Source: Lepiota brunneoincarnata | Taxonomy: Eukaryota; Basidiomycota; Agaricomycetes; Agaricales; Agaricaceae | NCBI GenBank assembly: GCA_023014365.1 | Contig: JAEBUN010000052.1 | Span: 1-64,000 of the forward strand | Reading direction: 5' to 3' | Length of the DNA: 64,000 nucleotides | Shown here: one piece after another, positions 30,673 through 40,434 of the stretch | Position numbering within the stretch: the stretch's first letter is position 1 | How the letters are laid out: each line of letters begins with the position of its first letter | Position numbers and translations under genes: made by a program | The notes under the pieces: generated by a model | Told to the model about the DNA's origin: nothing | What the model saw: the letters and a program-made list of their open reading frames with translations, nothing else | Database searches by the model: none

Positions 30673-31768
30673 CCAACCTAACCCTGCCACCGATACCGCT
30701 GACGACCAACCAGACAGGACCAACAGTCCTTATATCATCCGGCATACCTTCCTTCCCTCCAACCAACCCGAGATACGATCCATCCTTTTACACGAAGTTC
30801 CCTTTCATATTACCGGAACCCGTCTTAAACGCAGTCCAGCGATGGTACCCCTGGTCGACACCTGCTGGAAGACATTTACTGCTCTTCTGTATCACAAGTG
30901 CCTCGTCCACGACCGAGCAACAGAATTCGAAAAACTATGCGCCACTATTCTTTCTAGCGCAACAGAGGAACAGGACCGCGACACCATTTCTGCCATGTTA
31001 TCAACCGCTCTCACCGAATTCCCGTTCGAGAGTCCGATCCCAAGCCCGAGCAATGGAAGCGGAAGTCAGGACCGCCCTATCCTACCTATCGGGACCACCA
31101 CCCAACCTTCCAACCCTCCCATGGTGGATACGAGTAACCAACCATCAAGTGTTGTACAAGCTATATCTGCTTCTAATGACGCCCCCATCGGGACTACCAC
31201 CACTCACTTATCCACCACCCGAACTCGCTGCAATTGCTGCCGTCGATTCGGCCATATCAAAGCAGGATGCCCGCGCTACCAATGTCGATATTGTCGAAAG
31301 ATTGCCCCAGGCCATTACGAGAAGCACTGCGAGAGGAACCCTTACCAGCATCAACCCGCAAGTATGGTACCTGGCCTGTATCGCCGCCCACGAGGAATAC
31401 CAAGCAGAGCTCGATCCCTCACACGCGAAACCACAAACAACAATATTCGACACATTGTTGCAAGCACCGAGCAGCGCCCTGCTTCAGCCAGACCCCTCTG
31501 CACCCGAATTCAAAATGCCCCCGTCGTCATTCCGACCACCAACGCCACCACCACATCTGCTAGCGGAAGCCACCGACTTCCTGAATCGATCCTTCGGCGC
31601 ACCCGCCACCATTCACTCCAAAGAACCCATCGTCATCGACCTCACCCAAGACCCGCCATCCCCAGACCACCAAGCTACCGAAGCGACTCCCCAGAACCCG
31701 ACCCATACTTCGATTGGGACCCCATCGCCGAATCAAACATTACAGGAGAGCCTGTCGGATTATACTGA
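30554..31768 (+). CDS. E5 ORF3: zinc-knuckle protein
   Basis: 404 codons (first ATG 30554, inside the end of pol, so the true start is unsure). An N-terminal disordered part is followed by a helical block (MVPLVDTCWKTFTALLYHK, RATEFEKLCATILSS, TISAMLSTALTEF) and a P/S/T linker. A tandem metal-binding array follows at about residues 226-260: CNCCRRFGHIKAGC, then CRYCRKIAPGHYEKHC. The first part fits C-x2-C-x3/4-H-x4-C; the second is C-x2-C-x5-H-x3-C. The C-terminal third is basic (R/H/P). The same layout occurs at 36722-37810 in E4, so this is a conserved accessory ORF of the lineage. An RNA- or DNA-binding role is inferred from the knuckles alone. A second ORF occupies another frame across the same bases. 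Confidence 0.7.
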   Translation: MTQPPNTRATTPDLPEPDNDGRLLIRERIISLANRVTGNSQPNPATDTADDQPDRTNSPYIIRHTFLPSNQPEIRSILLHEVPFHITGTRLKRSPAMVPLVDTCWKTFTALLYHKCLVHDRATEFEKLCATILSSATEEQDRDTISAMLSTALTEFPFESPIPSPSNGSGSQDRPILPIGTTTQPSNPPMVDTSNQPSSVVQAISASNDAPIGTTTTHLSTTRTRCNCCRRFGHIKAGCPRYQCRYCRKIAPGHYEKHCERNPYQHQPASMVPGLYRRPRGIPSRARSLTRETTNNNIRHIVASTEQRPASARPLCTRIQNAPVVIPTTNATTTSASGSHRLPESILRRTRHHSLQRTHRHRPHPRPAIPRPPSYRSDSPEPDPYFDWDPIAESNITGEPVGLY

Positions 31769-32183
31769 GGATATGTCTGATGAGGACATCAGACCTTACG
31801 AAGGGGATAATGTTATGAACAGTCCAGACCGGGAGGAACAAGAACTATTGTTCGACTTTACAAGATGGGTACAGGAGACTACAGACCAATTACGGGCACA
31901 AGAATACGAAGACGAGGAAGGGGAATATTACACCGCCATGCAGGACCTGGCGAGAGAAGCAGGAATGGAGATAACCTTGGAGGATATATTGGAATACCCC
32001 GAGGACGAGGAAGATAACCATGGATCAACCGACCCAACCTCCGATACAGATGGAAGCACTGAGAGAATGGAGAGCGAGAACGGAGAGGACTCCATGGAGA
32101 TACAATCGGGAGAAGAAGATTATGAGTCAGAGGAAAGCGATGGAACATCGCACAGCAGTAGCGAGAGTACTGACTCATTGTAA
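30612..32183 (+). CDS. E5 ORF4: overlapping protein with LTR-encoded acidic C-terminus
   Basis: 523 codons in the +1 frame relative to ORF3, from ATG 30612 to TAA 32181-32183 inside the 3' LTR. Residues 1-400 look like a folded protein (KFPFILPEPVLNAVQRWYPW, RTALSYLSGPPPNLP, DARATNVDIVERLPQAI, TSINPQVWYLACIAAHEEY) followed by VIDLTQDPPSPD. I have a recollection of similar predicted proteins in Agaricomycetes but cannot confirm it. From 31811 on, the last ~124 residues are encoded by the LTR and are highly acidic. The LTR part shows mostly synonymous change against the solo LTR at 5796. The body overlaps ORF3 for 1.16 kb, so this may be true dual coding. T-poor sequence makes long chance ORFs more likely, so certainty is moderate. 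Confidence 0.6.
   Translation: MDAFSSGKESYPWRTASQEIANLTLPPIPLTTNQTGPTVLISSGIPSFPPTNPRYDPSFYTKFPFILPEPVLNAVQRWYPWSTPAGRHLLLFCITSASSTTEQQNSKNYAPLFFLAQQRNRTATPFLPCYQPLSPNSRSRVRSQARAMEAEVRTALSYLSGPPPNLPTLPWWIRVTNHQVLYKLYLLLMTPPSGLPPLTYPPPELAAIAAVDSAISKQDARATNVDIVERLPQAITRSTARGTLTSINPQVWYLACIAAHEEYQAELDPSHAKPQTTIFDTLLQAPSSALLQPDPSAPEFKMPPSSFRPPTPPPHLLAEATDFLNRSFGAPATIHSKEPIVIDLTQDPPSPDHQATEATPQNPTHTSIGTPSPNQTLQESLSDYTEDMSDEDIRPYEGDNVMNSPDREEQELLFDFTRWVQETTDQLRAQEYEDEEGEYYTAMQDLAREAGMEITLEDILEYPEDEEDNHGSTDPTSDTDGSTERMESENGEDSMEIQSGEEDYESEESDGTSHSSSESTDSL
31797..31810 (+). promoter_or_regulatory. E5 polypurine tract
   Basis: acgaaggggataa precedes the TG of the 3' LTR. It is weaker than those of E1 and E3 but in the right place. 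Confidence 0.55.
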
Positions 32184-32508
32184 TATAAATAACACTAGGA
32201 TGCCATCAGCCAGGATGTGCATCATGGTCAGGACTGCGCACGACCAGTAGAACAGCCAAGTAACCTATAACGAGTATATAGCACCTCATAGGTATATAAG
32301 GCCTGTACAAGTAGAGATTAAAGCCTCAAGCTTTAATCTTGTTAACAGCGGTCGTTTACCTCTCTGCCTTAACTTGGTGTCTTCTCTCGTTATCTCATTG
32401 AGCGCGATCCACTAAGCTCTATAAGGCCAACCGTCTCGGACACCTTGTAGAGTGACTGAAGGCCGTCTCCAGTTATCCTCGGATACAGAAGGAGCACGGA
32501 TCATAACA
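31811..32508 (+). repeat. E5 3' LTR (L5)
   Basis: 698 bp, nearly identical to 24268-24965, followed by the duplication GAAGG at 32509-32513. It encodes the end of ORF4. Confidence 0.95.
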
Positions 32509-32513
32509 GAAGG

Positions 32514-32877
32514 TCCCAAATATTACCCTTCTTTTAATATTCCCGGTGATCCACACCCTGATCATGAAGAAGCCGAAGAAGACCAACCGGATCATTTCCC
32601 CCACAATGACAACATCGATATCAACGCCATCTTCACACCCAAAGAGAAATGCGCCTACGAGAAAGGCTTGTGTTTCCGCTGTTTTAAACCTGGCCACATT
32701 TCCCACATCTGTCCCAATGTCACTCGACCGCAACCAAAAATTGATAAAGCAACTAATATACAAAATGCATCCCTTAAAATCTGTTCCATTATTGAATCCA
32801 TTCCCGAAACTGAAGCCGTTGAAGTCTACGAGACTTGGTCCAAAGACCCGACTATGCAACTGTTCACAAATTTTTGA
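32514..32877 (+). pseudogene. gag: E4 Gag, zinc-knuckle part (3' of the E5 insertion)
   Basis: It continues the frame of 23429-24267 after E5 and one copy of GAAGG are removed. A D/H/N-rich acidic linker is followed by EKCAYEKG and the CCHC knuckle CFRCFKPGHISHIC (~32671-32712), then a helical acidic tail and TGA 32875-32877. The last codons are aca aat ttt tga, which contain a canonical slip heptamer. It is classed as a pseudogene only because the gene is split; the sequence itself has no internal stop. Confidence 0.85.
32868..32874 (+). promoter_or_regulatory. Candidate -1 frameshift heptamer of E4
   Basis: A AAT TTT, a perfect X-XXY-YYZ heptamer, ends directly at the gag TGA. The -1 frame is open from here to the protease. 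Confidence 0.7.
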
Positions 32878-35800
32878 TTCGGAGGTTCTGTTCGACGCCA
32901 GCCCCTCCCAGTTCCCCTCTCTCTTGTAATGTTGTAACTCTCACATCTACTTCAAACAATAAATCCATATATCTTCCTTTAAAGGTGCAGAGCCTGAGAG
33001 AACAAAAAGACGTCCCGCTTATCGCCCTCCTTGACTCCGGAGCTCAAGGAAACTTCATATCAGACGACTTCATCACCGAGCACCGTTTATGGAAGCAAGA
33101 ACTTCCCTGAGCAATCAGTATGCACAATTTTGATGGATTGAACAACTTAAACAGGATGATTACCCATTACTCCACCTTCTGCACGATAATTGATGGTCGA
33201 TTAACTCCCATCACCGCCTACATTGCAGCAACAGGATCGAAACCAATGGTCCTTGGTTTCCCATGGCTTAACAAAGTCAACCTGAAGATCGATTGGAAAC
33301 GCCAAACGTTCCAATGGAGAAAAGAGAAGAAGCGCAACCACCACCCCAAGTACTTGATGTACAACAACCGACCAATCGATATTGCTACCCTTGCCATGGA
33401 CCAACTAAATGCATTCGATCCCAAAGGAAAATTTTCCTATACCCTGCACAAACCGATCCACGAACCTCTCCTCGATGAGGACTACAAAGAGTTCTCTCTA
33501 GAGTCCGAGATGCATCAAATCATTAGTACGCCCGCTGAACTTGCTCATGTTGAGCTTGAGATCAATCGAACTAGCCAGGCTACAGAACTTGCGATTAAAC
33601 ATGGAGACAAAAAGGTCAATGACCCCGCTGTTAAAGTTCCCTGCCGATTCCACCGATGGTTGAGTCGTTTCAGCAAGAAAGCTGCCAAACGATTCCCTCC
33701 CTGACAATCTTATGACCACGCTATTGAACTAAAACCCAAATTCAAACCCATCACAATGAAAGCCTACAAGCTTTCCCCAAACCAGGACAACTCTTTGAAA
33801 GAGTTCATATCCAAAAACCTCCGTAAAGGTTACATCCGCCCGTCAAAATCCCTGATGGCGTCCCCGTTCTTCTTCGTTGATAAGAAGGATGGATCGCTCT
33901 GCCCTTGTCAAGACTACCGCTATGTCAATAAACATACAGTCAAAAATGCATACCGCATCCCGATGGTTACCAAGATTATGGATAAACTCAAAGGAGCCCA
34001 TATATTTTCCAAACTCGACGTCCGTGCTGGTTACAACAACATTTGTATTAAGAAAGGAGACAAATGGAAAGGAGCATTCAACACTCCGCTTGGACTATTT
34101 GAACCAACTGTCATGTTCTTCGGGGTGTGCAATTCCCCCATGACCTTTCAAGCATTTATGGACGATATCTTGGCATCCCCAATCCGTAAAGGAGGAATTG
34201 TCGTATATATGGATGACATACTCATCTTTGCTCATAACCAGGAAGAACACGACTGCATTATGAAAGAAGTTCTCAAGTGTTTGGCCTTGAATGACATCTA
34301 TCTCAAGACTGAGAAATGCAAATTCTATCATGACCGCATGGAATACCTTGGTATGATCATCACGCCCGATAAAATCGAAATGGACCCCATCAAATTAGCC
34401 GGAATCGCCCAATGGCCTGTACCAAAATGTACCAAAGACATCTGTAAATTCATAGGATTTTGTAACTTCTACCGGAAGTTTATCCACGGTTATTCCGCTA
34501 TCACCCATCCCCTTAATGCCCTTATGTTGACCAAACAGCTATTTGAATGGACTGACAAGTGCCGAAATTCGTTCGATGCACTAAAACTTCAATTCTCAAA
34601 ACAACCTGTGCTTACGATGCCCGACCAATCAAAACCGTTTGAAATCGAATGTGATGCTTCAAAATACGCCACCAGAGCCATACTCTATCAAACTGACATT
34701 AATAATCAACGTCACCCCATAGCTTTCCTATCAAAAACCCTTATGCCCGCCAAACAAAATTATGATATTCACGACCACGAATTACTTGCCATCATCCACG
34801 CCCTAGGAGAATGGCATCATTATTTGGAAGGAGGACCCTTCCCAGTTAAAGTCCGTACTGATCACCAGAATCTTACTTACTGGAAGAAACTGCAGGACAT
34901 AGACCAATGCCAGGCCTGTTGGCATCAATTTCTCTCCCGCTTTAACCTCCAGATTGAGCATGTACCTGGTATGAAAATACCTGCTGCCGATGCTCTTTCC
35001 CAATGCCCCGATCATATCCCCAATGAGGATGAAGACAATAAATCCGTAACCGTTTTACCCGAATCTGTATTTGTCAACACTGTCGACCAAGAAACTCATG
35101 ACGACATCCTCCACCATAATACCTATGACCCGTATACCACTGAACAAATCACCGCTCTCTTAACCGCCCCATACACCCCATCAGACTCCCGATATTCCGT
35201 AACTCGAACCCCAAAAGGTCTAATTGTTACCTATGATGGTAGAACTGTTCCTCCAGAAGACCTTGAACTCCGCCGACGTATCATATGGAAATATCATAAT
35301 TCCCCCACCGCAGGTCACCCCGGTATTGACACGACCCTTCACGCATTGGAACGTGATTTCTACTGGCCCGGTATGGCCAGTTTCACACGTGATTATGTCA
35401 ATGGATGCGCCGACTGTCAACAGTTTAAAATTAACCGCCACCCTGCCAAGCCTACCTTTACCCCTATCCCGGCACCTGAATCGAACCGCCCATTTGCCCA
35501 GATCATGATGGATCTCATTACCGACCTCCCTCCCTCCGCAGGTTTCGACTCGATTCTGTCCATAGTGGACCATGGACTCTCGAAGGGGGTAATTCTCACC
35601 CCTACCAATAAAACCACGACTGCCAACGACATAGCCAACATCATTCTCAATAAAGTTTACCCACGTTATGGCCTACCCGAACATATCATATCCGACTGCG
35701 ACCCACGCTTCACTGCGCAATCATTCCAGAAACTGTTAGAATGACTCGAAATAACCCCCACGATGACCACGGCCTATCACCCTGAAGCAGACGGAGCAAC

Positions 35801-36611
35801 CGAATGTTCACACCAGGAAACCCAAGCATACCTCTCCGTTTTCTGTTTGCATCACCCCGAAAACTGGTCACAGGCTCTCCCTATCCTTGAATTCGCGTAC
35901 AATAGCTGACTGCACACCTTACGAAAGCAAACACCGTTCGAGATCATCATGGGAATACAACCGAAAGCACTTCCCACCGTTCTACTTGAAACCAAATCTC
36001 CCACTGTCAACAACCGCATGGAACTAATCGACTTATACCGCAGAAACGCTAAAGCTGCACACGAAATTGCCATGAAACACATGGAAAATCGACGCCAATC
36101 AAAGTTTACCCCATTCCACAAAAATCAAATGGTTTGGCTCAATGCCCGAAACTTAAATACTCCGTATGTCACACGTAAAATGGCCCCCAAACGTCTCGGA
36201 CCATTCCATATCCTCGATGTTTTATCCCCTGTTTCATATCAACTCAAACTCCCCAAACGTTGGAAGATTCACCCCATATTCCATGCCCAACTCCTCATGC
36301 CATACACTGAAACCGAAACATATGGACCCAACTACGTCTGACCACCACCCCTAACAGTTGAAGGCGACCAAGTGTACGAAATCGAAGTTATCCTAAACCA
36401 CCGAAAACGACGTAACTGCCTCAAGTATCTAGTCAAATGGCTTGGATGGCCCAAATCTGAAAATACCTGGGAACCTGAATCCCACATTAAGTCAGTACCT
36501 GATGAAATCAGACCCAAAACCATGGACGGACAAGTTATCCCCAAAACGGAAGATGAAGGAGATGCAGTAGCATTCCTGATGGAGTATAAACGACTCAAAG
36601 GACTCGACTGA
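32874..36611 (+). pseudogene. pol: E4 Pol: protease to chromodomain, broken by TGA stops
   Basis: It reads in one lineage from the frameshift site: retropepsin ALLDSGAQGNFIS (~33023-33061); RT with VDKKDGSLCPCQDYRYVN and YMDD (~34207-34218); RNase H FEIECDASKYATRA (~34639); integrase zinc finger HNSPTAGH…CADCQQF (~35295-35430); core with IMMDLITDLPP, ISDCDPRF and DGATECSHQE, where the middle motif has C for R and the third R is C; chromodomain [12 protein letters not shown]…[10 protein letters not shown] (~36375-36450). Stops lie at 33108, 33702, 35742, 35907 and 36339, each TGA at a position where relatives would have arginine. R-to-C and R-to-Q-like changes elsewhere fit the same C-to-T decay. 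Non-functional. Confidence 0.88.
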
Positions 36612-36721
36612 AACAATGAAAACACACCTGTTATTCGTTCTCTTAAAGCCACAAAGAAACCACATCGTTCTCGCCACCACCCCTACCGTAAATAAATCAC
36701 ACCACCCCATTTAACAGCACA

Positions 36722-37810
36722 ATGCCTTCTTCTGTCCGCTCACTCCCATCCAAATCCGCTCTTATTTCTACCCCACCTACGTTAGATGGAACAACCAGGT
36801 CCTCGTCCGCGCAACCCGACTCCAACTGCATCTTATACCAATTCCTCGTCGAAAGCGCTCTTAACACCACTGAAGACACACCACCCCCACGCCACATACC
36901 ATGACAGACCACTCCCCCCAGTCCCATTCCACCCATCGCTGAAACACCAACTGCCGTCCCCACTCCCCCGCTTGTTGCTACTGTTAGCGACTATATTAAC
37001 GAAGTCAACAGTGCCTCTACCCTTGTCTTTTCGCTTCTTATCGCACCAACGCCAGCAGTATCAACAGAAGTTTGTGATGGCTTCTTCCAACTCCGTGAAA
37101 ACCTCCTCTGCCTCCGCAGCCTCAAACAAAGTGTTGAAAGAGTCAAAGAGGCAAACCAAAACACATTCAATTGCCTGTGGGCCGACCCCACCTTCCGCCG
37201 AATCTTCACTGAGCATTGCAGCTCCACAACTGGTATACGGATTGCGCCCGCAATCCCTAGTCCGATTCAACCTACGCCAACTGATAGACCAACCCGACAA
37301 GTTCCAGTACACTCTACCCACCGACGAGTTCGACCTGAACAACCTCCAAGTCCTATTACCCCGCCTGTTATCGTACCCCCCACCTCGGCACCACCACCCC
37401 GAACTTGACAACAAACAGTGGATGAATTCACCCGACGAATGGAAGCCCATCAACAGCAGGAAACCCACCCCCTACCCCAAAGACCTCCTCGACATCATAC
37501 CACCCCCACCGTCACACCCCAAACCGCAACAACCTGCTCGTATGATGTTGGAAGAAATTGCTGCTTCGAATGCCATCAAATTGGCCACTGGGCACATAGC
37601 TGCCCCCGATACACCTGCCACCACTGCAACCGCTCCGCGCCAGGACATTATATGCAAAGCTGCCCCATCTACCATCAAAACCAATGGAATGCCGCGCTCG
37701 AAAGGACGGCACAACGCTATCCCAACACCTTTGGACAAATGTACGATATCATTGGCAATGGCCAGTACAACGACTACGATTACACCTATGATGGATATGG
37801 TTACGACTAG
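36722..37810 (+). pseudogene. E4 ORF3: zinc-knuckle protein, two TGA stops
   Basis: The frame runs from ATG 36722 to a stop at 37808-37810, broken by TGA at 36902-36904 and at about 37403-37405. Parts: disordered start, a helical block (VSDYINEVNSASTLVFSLL, VERVKEANQNTFNCLW), a P/T linker, and the tandem array CFECHQIGHWAHSC and CHHCNRSAPGHYMQSC near 37563-37660. Order, spacing and position after the chromodomain match E5 ORF3 although the sequences are far apart, so this is a homologous accessory gene. The tail is rich in D, N, Y and G. Another frame (36786-37898) is also open here but shows no recognisable feature. Both stops fit CGA to TGA decay. Confidence 0.65.
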
Positions 37811-37880
37811 GAACGACTACTTCCATGACCCACACCTGACACCCATACCCCATCATCTTTTGGCTTCAAAACAGAGTTCG

Positions 37881-37898
37881 AAAGTTAGAAGGGGGTAA
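37881..37898 (+). promoter_or_regulatory. E4 polypurine tract
   Basis: aaagttagaagggggtaa lies directly before the 3' LTR. Confidence 0.65.
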
Positions 37899-38250
37899 TG
37901 TTACCATTTTCCTCCTAGTACGCCCGCCCATCTATCTTTATTTATCACATGCCACCACCCATTGTCAGCACCCGGTTATATTTACTTATTACATGCCACC
38001 ACTTGTTTATAGTTAGTTCACCTTTGGCTTGTGATTTCCATTCATTCGCCTGTGATTCTTTCCTTTATCACATGCCAGTCATTCCAGTAAGATATATAGA
38101 CCTAGATATTACTTGTAATCTCTAGCTTTGTCTTGTTATACACAGTATTTGTTCCTGCTCTTTGGCACCGCCTCAGACTTGCTCGCATTACTCAACGGTT
38201 AACTTGTCGTTAATCGCATTGAGCCTTGCAGATGCCTAACCAGCGTAACA
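37899..38250 (+). repeat. E4 3' LTR
   Basis: 352 bp, TGTTACCATT…CAGCGTAACA, followed by the duplication GTGCC (38251-38255). It has two units of the 44-bp repeat against three in the 5' LTR. Confidence 0.93.
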
Positions 38251-38255
38251 GTGCC

Positions 38256-39436
38256 AGAAGGGCAAAGGTACAAGCTAATACAGCAGGCTCATGATGAGAT
38301 GGGCCACAAAGGAATATTTACAGTTCAAATCTGCCTCTCAGAGTGGTTCTGGTGGCCCCACCTCAATCAGGATGTAGAATGGTTCATCAAAACCTGCCAT
38401 GAGTGTCAAACATGACTACTACACAACTTCCACATCCCACCATCTGACCCTACCCCATTCATACTGTTCCAGAAAGCATATATTGACATGATGTTCATGC
38501 CTAAGTCCAATGGCTACTACTATATCATTCACGTGCAATGCTCCCTATCCTCATATCCCAAATGGTGAATGCTCCGCCTTGAGAATGCCCAAACATTAGG
38601 AAGCTTTATATTCAAAGATGTCCTTTGCAGATGGGGTGCCATTGAAGAAATTGTTACAGATAATGGTCCAGCATTTATTCAAGCAGCTGAATTCCTTGCC
38701 CAAAAATACAAGATCAATCATATTCACATCTCGCCCTATAACTCTCAAGCAAATGGACCAGTGGAGAGACAGCATTTTGATGTCCAGGAAAGCTTTGGTA
38801 AAGGCAGCCAAGGGTGAAGAAAAAAGATGGACAGCTGTTGCACCCTCTGTTTTCTGGGCTGAGCAAATTTCCATTCAGAAATCTACAGGGTATTCTCCTT
38901 ACTATAATGCACATGGCCTCAAACCCCTCCTCCCTTTCAACCTCATGGAAGCAACATACCTTGCAACCAATCTCACCAGACCTCTCTCAACCACCAATCT
39001 CCCTGCCACCCAGGCAATTCAGCTTCAGAAGCAGCCACAGGACCTTGTGAAGGTTAAAGATATGGTGCTCAAGGCTCACTTTGAGTCTATACAGCAGTTT
39101 AATGAGAAGTATTCTAACACAATTCGAGACTTTAGTTTTTCACCTGGGTCCCTAGTCCTTGTCAGAAATTCCTGGTATGACAAAGATGTGGGCAGCAAAA
39201 CCAAGCCCAGGTTCTTTGGACCACTTGCAGTACTCAAAAGGATGACAGGAGGATCCTATGTTCTTGCTGAACTCAATGGTTCCATCTCCAAACTTCAATT
39301 TGCCACATTCTGGCTGGTACCTTACTACCCTTGCAATCTCCAAGCCATTCCAGTCACCAAGCTCATGGATCTGCTGCCAGAGGCACTAGATGAACTTAAT
39401 TATGATACAGAGCCCTCCCTGGATGACCCATCATGA
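38256..39436 (+). pseudogene. E2 integrase, decayed
   Basis: It resumes E2 after E4: QQAHDEMGHKG and CHECQT give the H-H-C-C zinc finger (~38284-38412). A TGA follows at about 38414, then core motifs YIDMMFMPKSNG, VTDNGPAF and ANGPVERQH (D, D, E; to ~38775). A one-base frameshift near 38770-38790 moves the frame to the one running to TGA 39434-39436: STGYSPYYNAHG, then PGSLVLVRN and GSYVLAELNGS. The last block is homologous to the E1 end at 1-345, and there is no chromodomain. It is inactive because of the stop, the frameshift and the nest of insertions upstream. Confidence 0.8.
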
Positions 39437-39457
39437 CAAGCAATAACTGCCAAGAGC

Positions 39458-39829
39458 ATGGATGTACATACAGCAGATGATTTACACATCACAAACTTGG
39501 CCACTGCCACACCCCCCTTTTCTCCCCAGTCATCCCTTGAGCTTGATTCCTTTTCAGGACCTAACTCCCATCAAGCTGGACTAGGTGTTCAACCACCTCA
39601 TTCACCACTTCCTCTCATCACTGCCAATGTCACAGTACCCACCCACAATAACTCTTCAACACTCTTCCCACCCTTCCTTTCCACGATTTCAATCCCCCCC
39701 CAAACCATAGGCAAACCCACCATCGCTCTGACCAGGAGGTCAGTTTCTAAAGTACCCAGGAGATGTAGAGGTAGGCATGTGGCTATATGTGACTGCCCCA
39801 TGCCACCTCTTGTACTGTTTGGAACCTGA
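39458..39829 (+). CDS. E2 downstream ORF, hypothetical
   Basis: 123 codons between the integrase end and the 3' LTR of E2. The product is proline-, serine- and threonine-rich and disordered, with a basic patch (RRSVSKVPRRCRGRH). No transmembrane helix, so it does not match the E1 membrane ORFs that sit at the same place. It may be a pol extension out of frame or an eroded accessory ORF. I recognise nothing in it. Confidence 0.3.
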   Translation: MDVHTADDLHITNLATATPPFSPQSSLELDSFSGPNSHQAGLGVQPPHSPLPLITANVTVPTHNNSSTLFPPFLSTISIPPQTIGKPTIALTRRSVSKVPRRCRGRHVAICDCPMPPLVLFGT

Positions 39830-40072
39830 ACCCAGATTGAACCCTGGATCAAGGAGCTTGGAGCACCCAGCCAAACAGAGCTGATATCATTTCACAACAT
39901 ATCCATTTTGCTCAAAATCTCTTACATTTTCAAATAAATAAGTTTTCAGAACATCTCTATTCTTTTCCCCTGAACATGAACCTTAGCATAAGTTTTTCTC
40001 CCTATTTAGATCTTTCTGAGCCTTGCATACCACCCTGTTCATTGGCTCCCTTCAACTTCCCTTATACATATC

Positions 40073-40434
40073 TGTTCTTGTAGCCACAAAAACTTCCCCT
40101 GTTTCACCTTCACTATTTCTAGATTTGTCCTAGCATAACTATATCTAAAAATTTCGGTCTGTTTTGGTACAGAAAACATAGTCAGTACAATATTTTGCTT
40201 GTATATAATATTCCAAGCTCACTTATGAGCTGGAACAGTCAATCTGGGACCCAAATCTTTCTCTCTCTCTCTCTCAAATATCTCATCTTTCCTGGTTTTC
40301 AAAGCCCAGTGGTTGTTTTGCCAACCACACTCGCCCCTTTGTTTGTTCATGTTAGCACTGTTTTGATTGTGTTTTGATTGTGTTTCAGTTTTGTTTTGGC
40401 ACCTTTCACATGCTGAAGAGTCTAGTTCTCTTCA
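40073..40434 (+). repeat. E2 3' LTR
   Basis: From about 40091 it matches 5640-5795 plus 6519-6717. The left end is uncertain (a TG near 40073 or 40079); the right end is ctcttca at 40434. It contains a (TC)n tract near 40258-40280. Confidence 0.7.

Larger units (their letters stand above)
24268..32508 (+). mobile_element. E5, nearly intact Ty3/gypsy chromovirus nested in E4
   Basis: 8,241 bp with two 698-bp LTRs (two differences noticed) and the 5-bp duplication GAAGG (24263-24267, 32509-32513). Coding order: gag, protease, RT-RNase H-integrase-chromodomain, then two overlapping ORFs, one reaching into the 3' LTR. The only lesion found is a one-base loss near 27757-27766. It is the youngest layer of this branch of the nest. 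Confidence 0.95.
22396..38250 (+). mobile_element. E4, decayed Ty3/gypsy chromovirus hosting E5
   Basis: The 5-bp duplication GTGCC is at 22391-22395 and 38251-38255. Without E5 it is about 7.6 kb: LTR, leader, gag split at 24267/32509, pol in the -1 frame, chromodomain, zinc-knuckle ORF, polypurine tract, LTR. Its stops are TGA at sites where family members would have arginine, consistent with CGA to TGA decay. Confidence 0.93.
5640..40434 (+). mobile_element. E2, decayed Ty3/gypsy element split by nested insertions
   Basis: The pieces read in order as 5' LTR (5640-5795, 6519-6717), gag-protease (6790-9075), start of RT (9417-9767), RT core (17646-18231), RNase H (20484-21100), linker to integrase (21101-21590, 22366-22395), integrase (38256-39436) and 3' LTR (~40073-40434). 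Removing the insertions leaves about 7.3 kb. Frames rejoin at three junctions: 18231/20484, 21590/22366 and 22395/38256. Coding parts hold many stops, mostly TGA. It is the oldest layer of the nest. Confidence 0.85.

Noticed and set aside
36786..37898. 370-codon ORF overlapping the E4 zinc-knuckle ORF
   Set aside because: No recognisable feature across most of it; kept only as a remark on possible dual coding, because the frame with the zinc array is the one matched by E5 ORF3.
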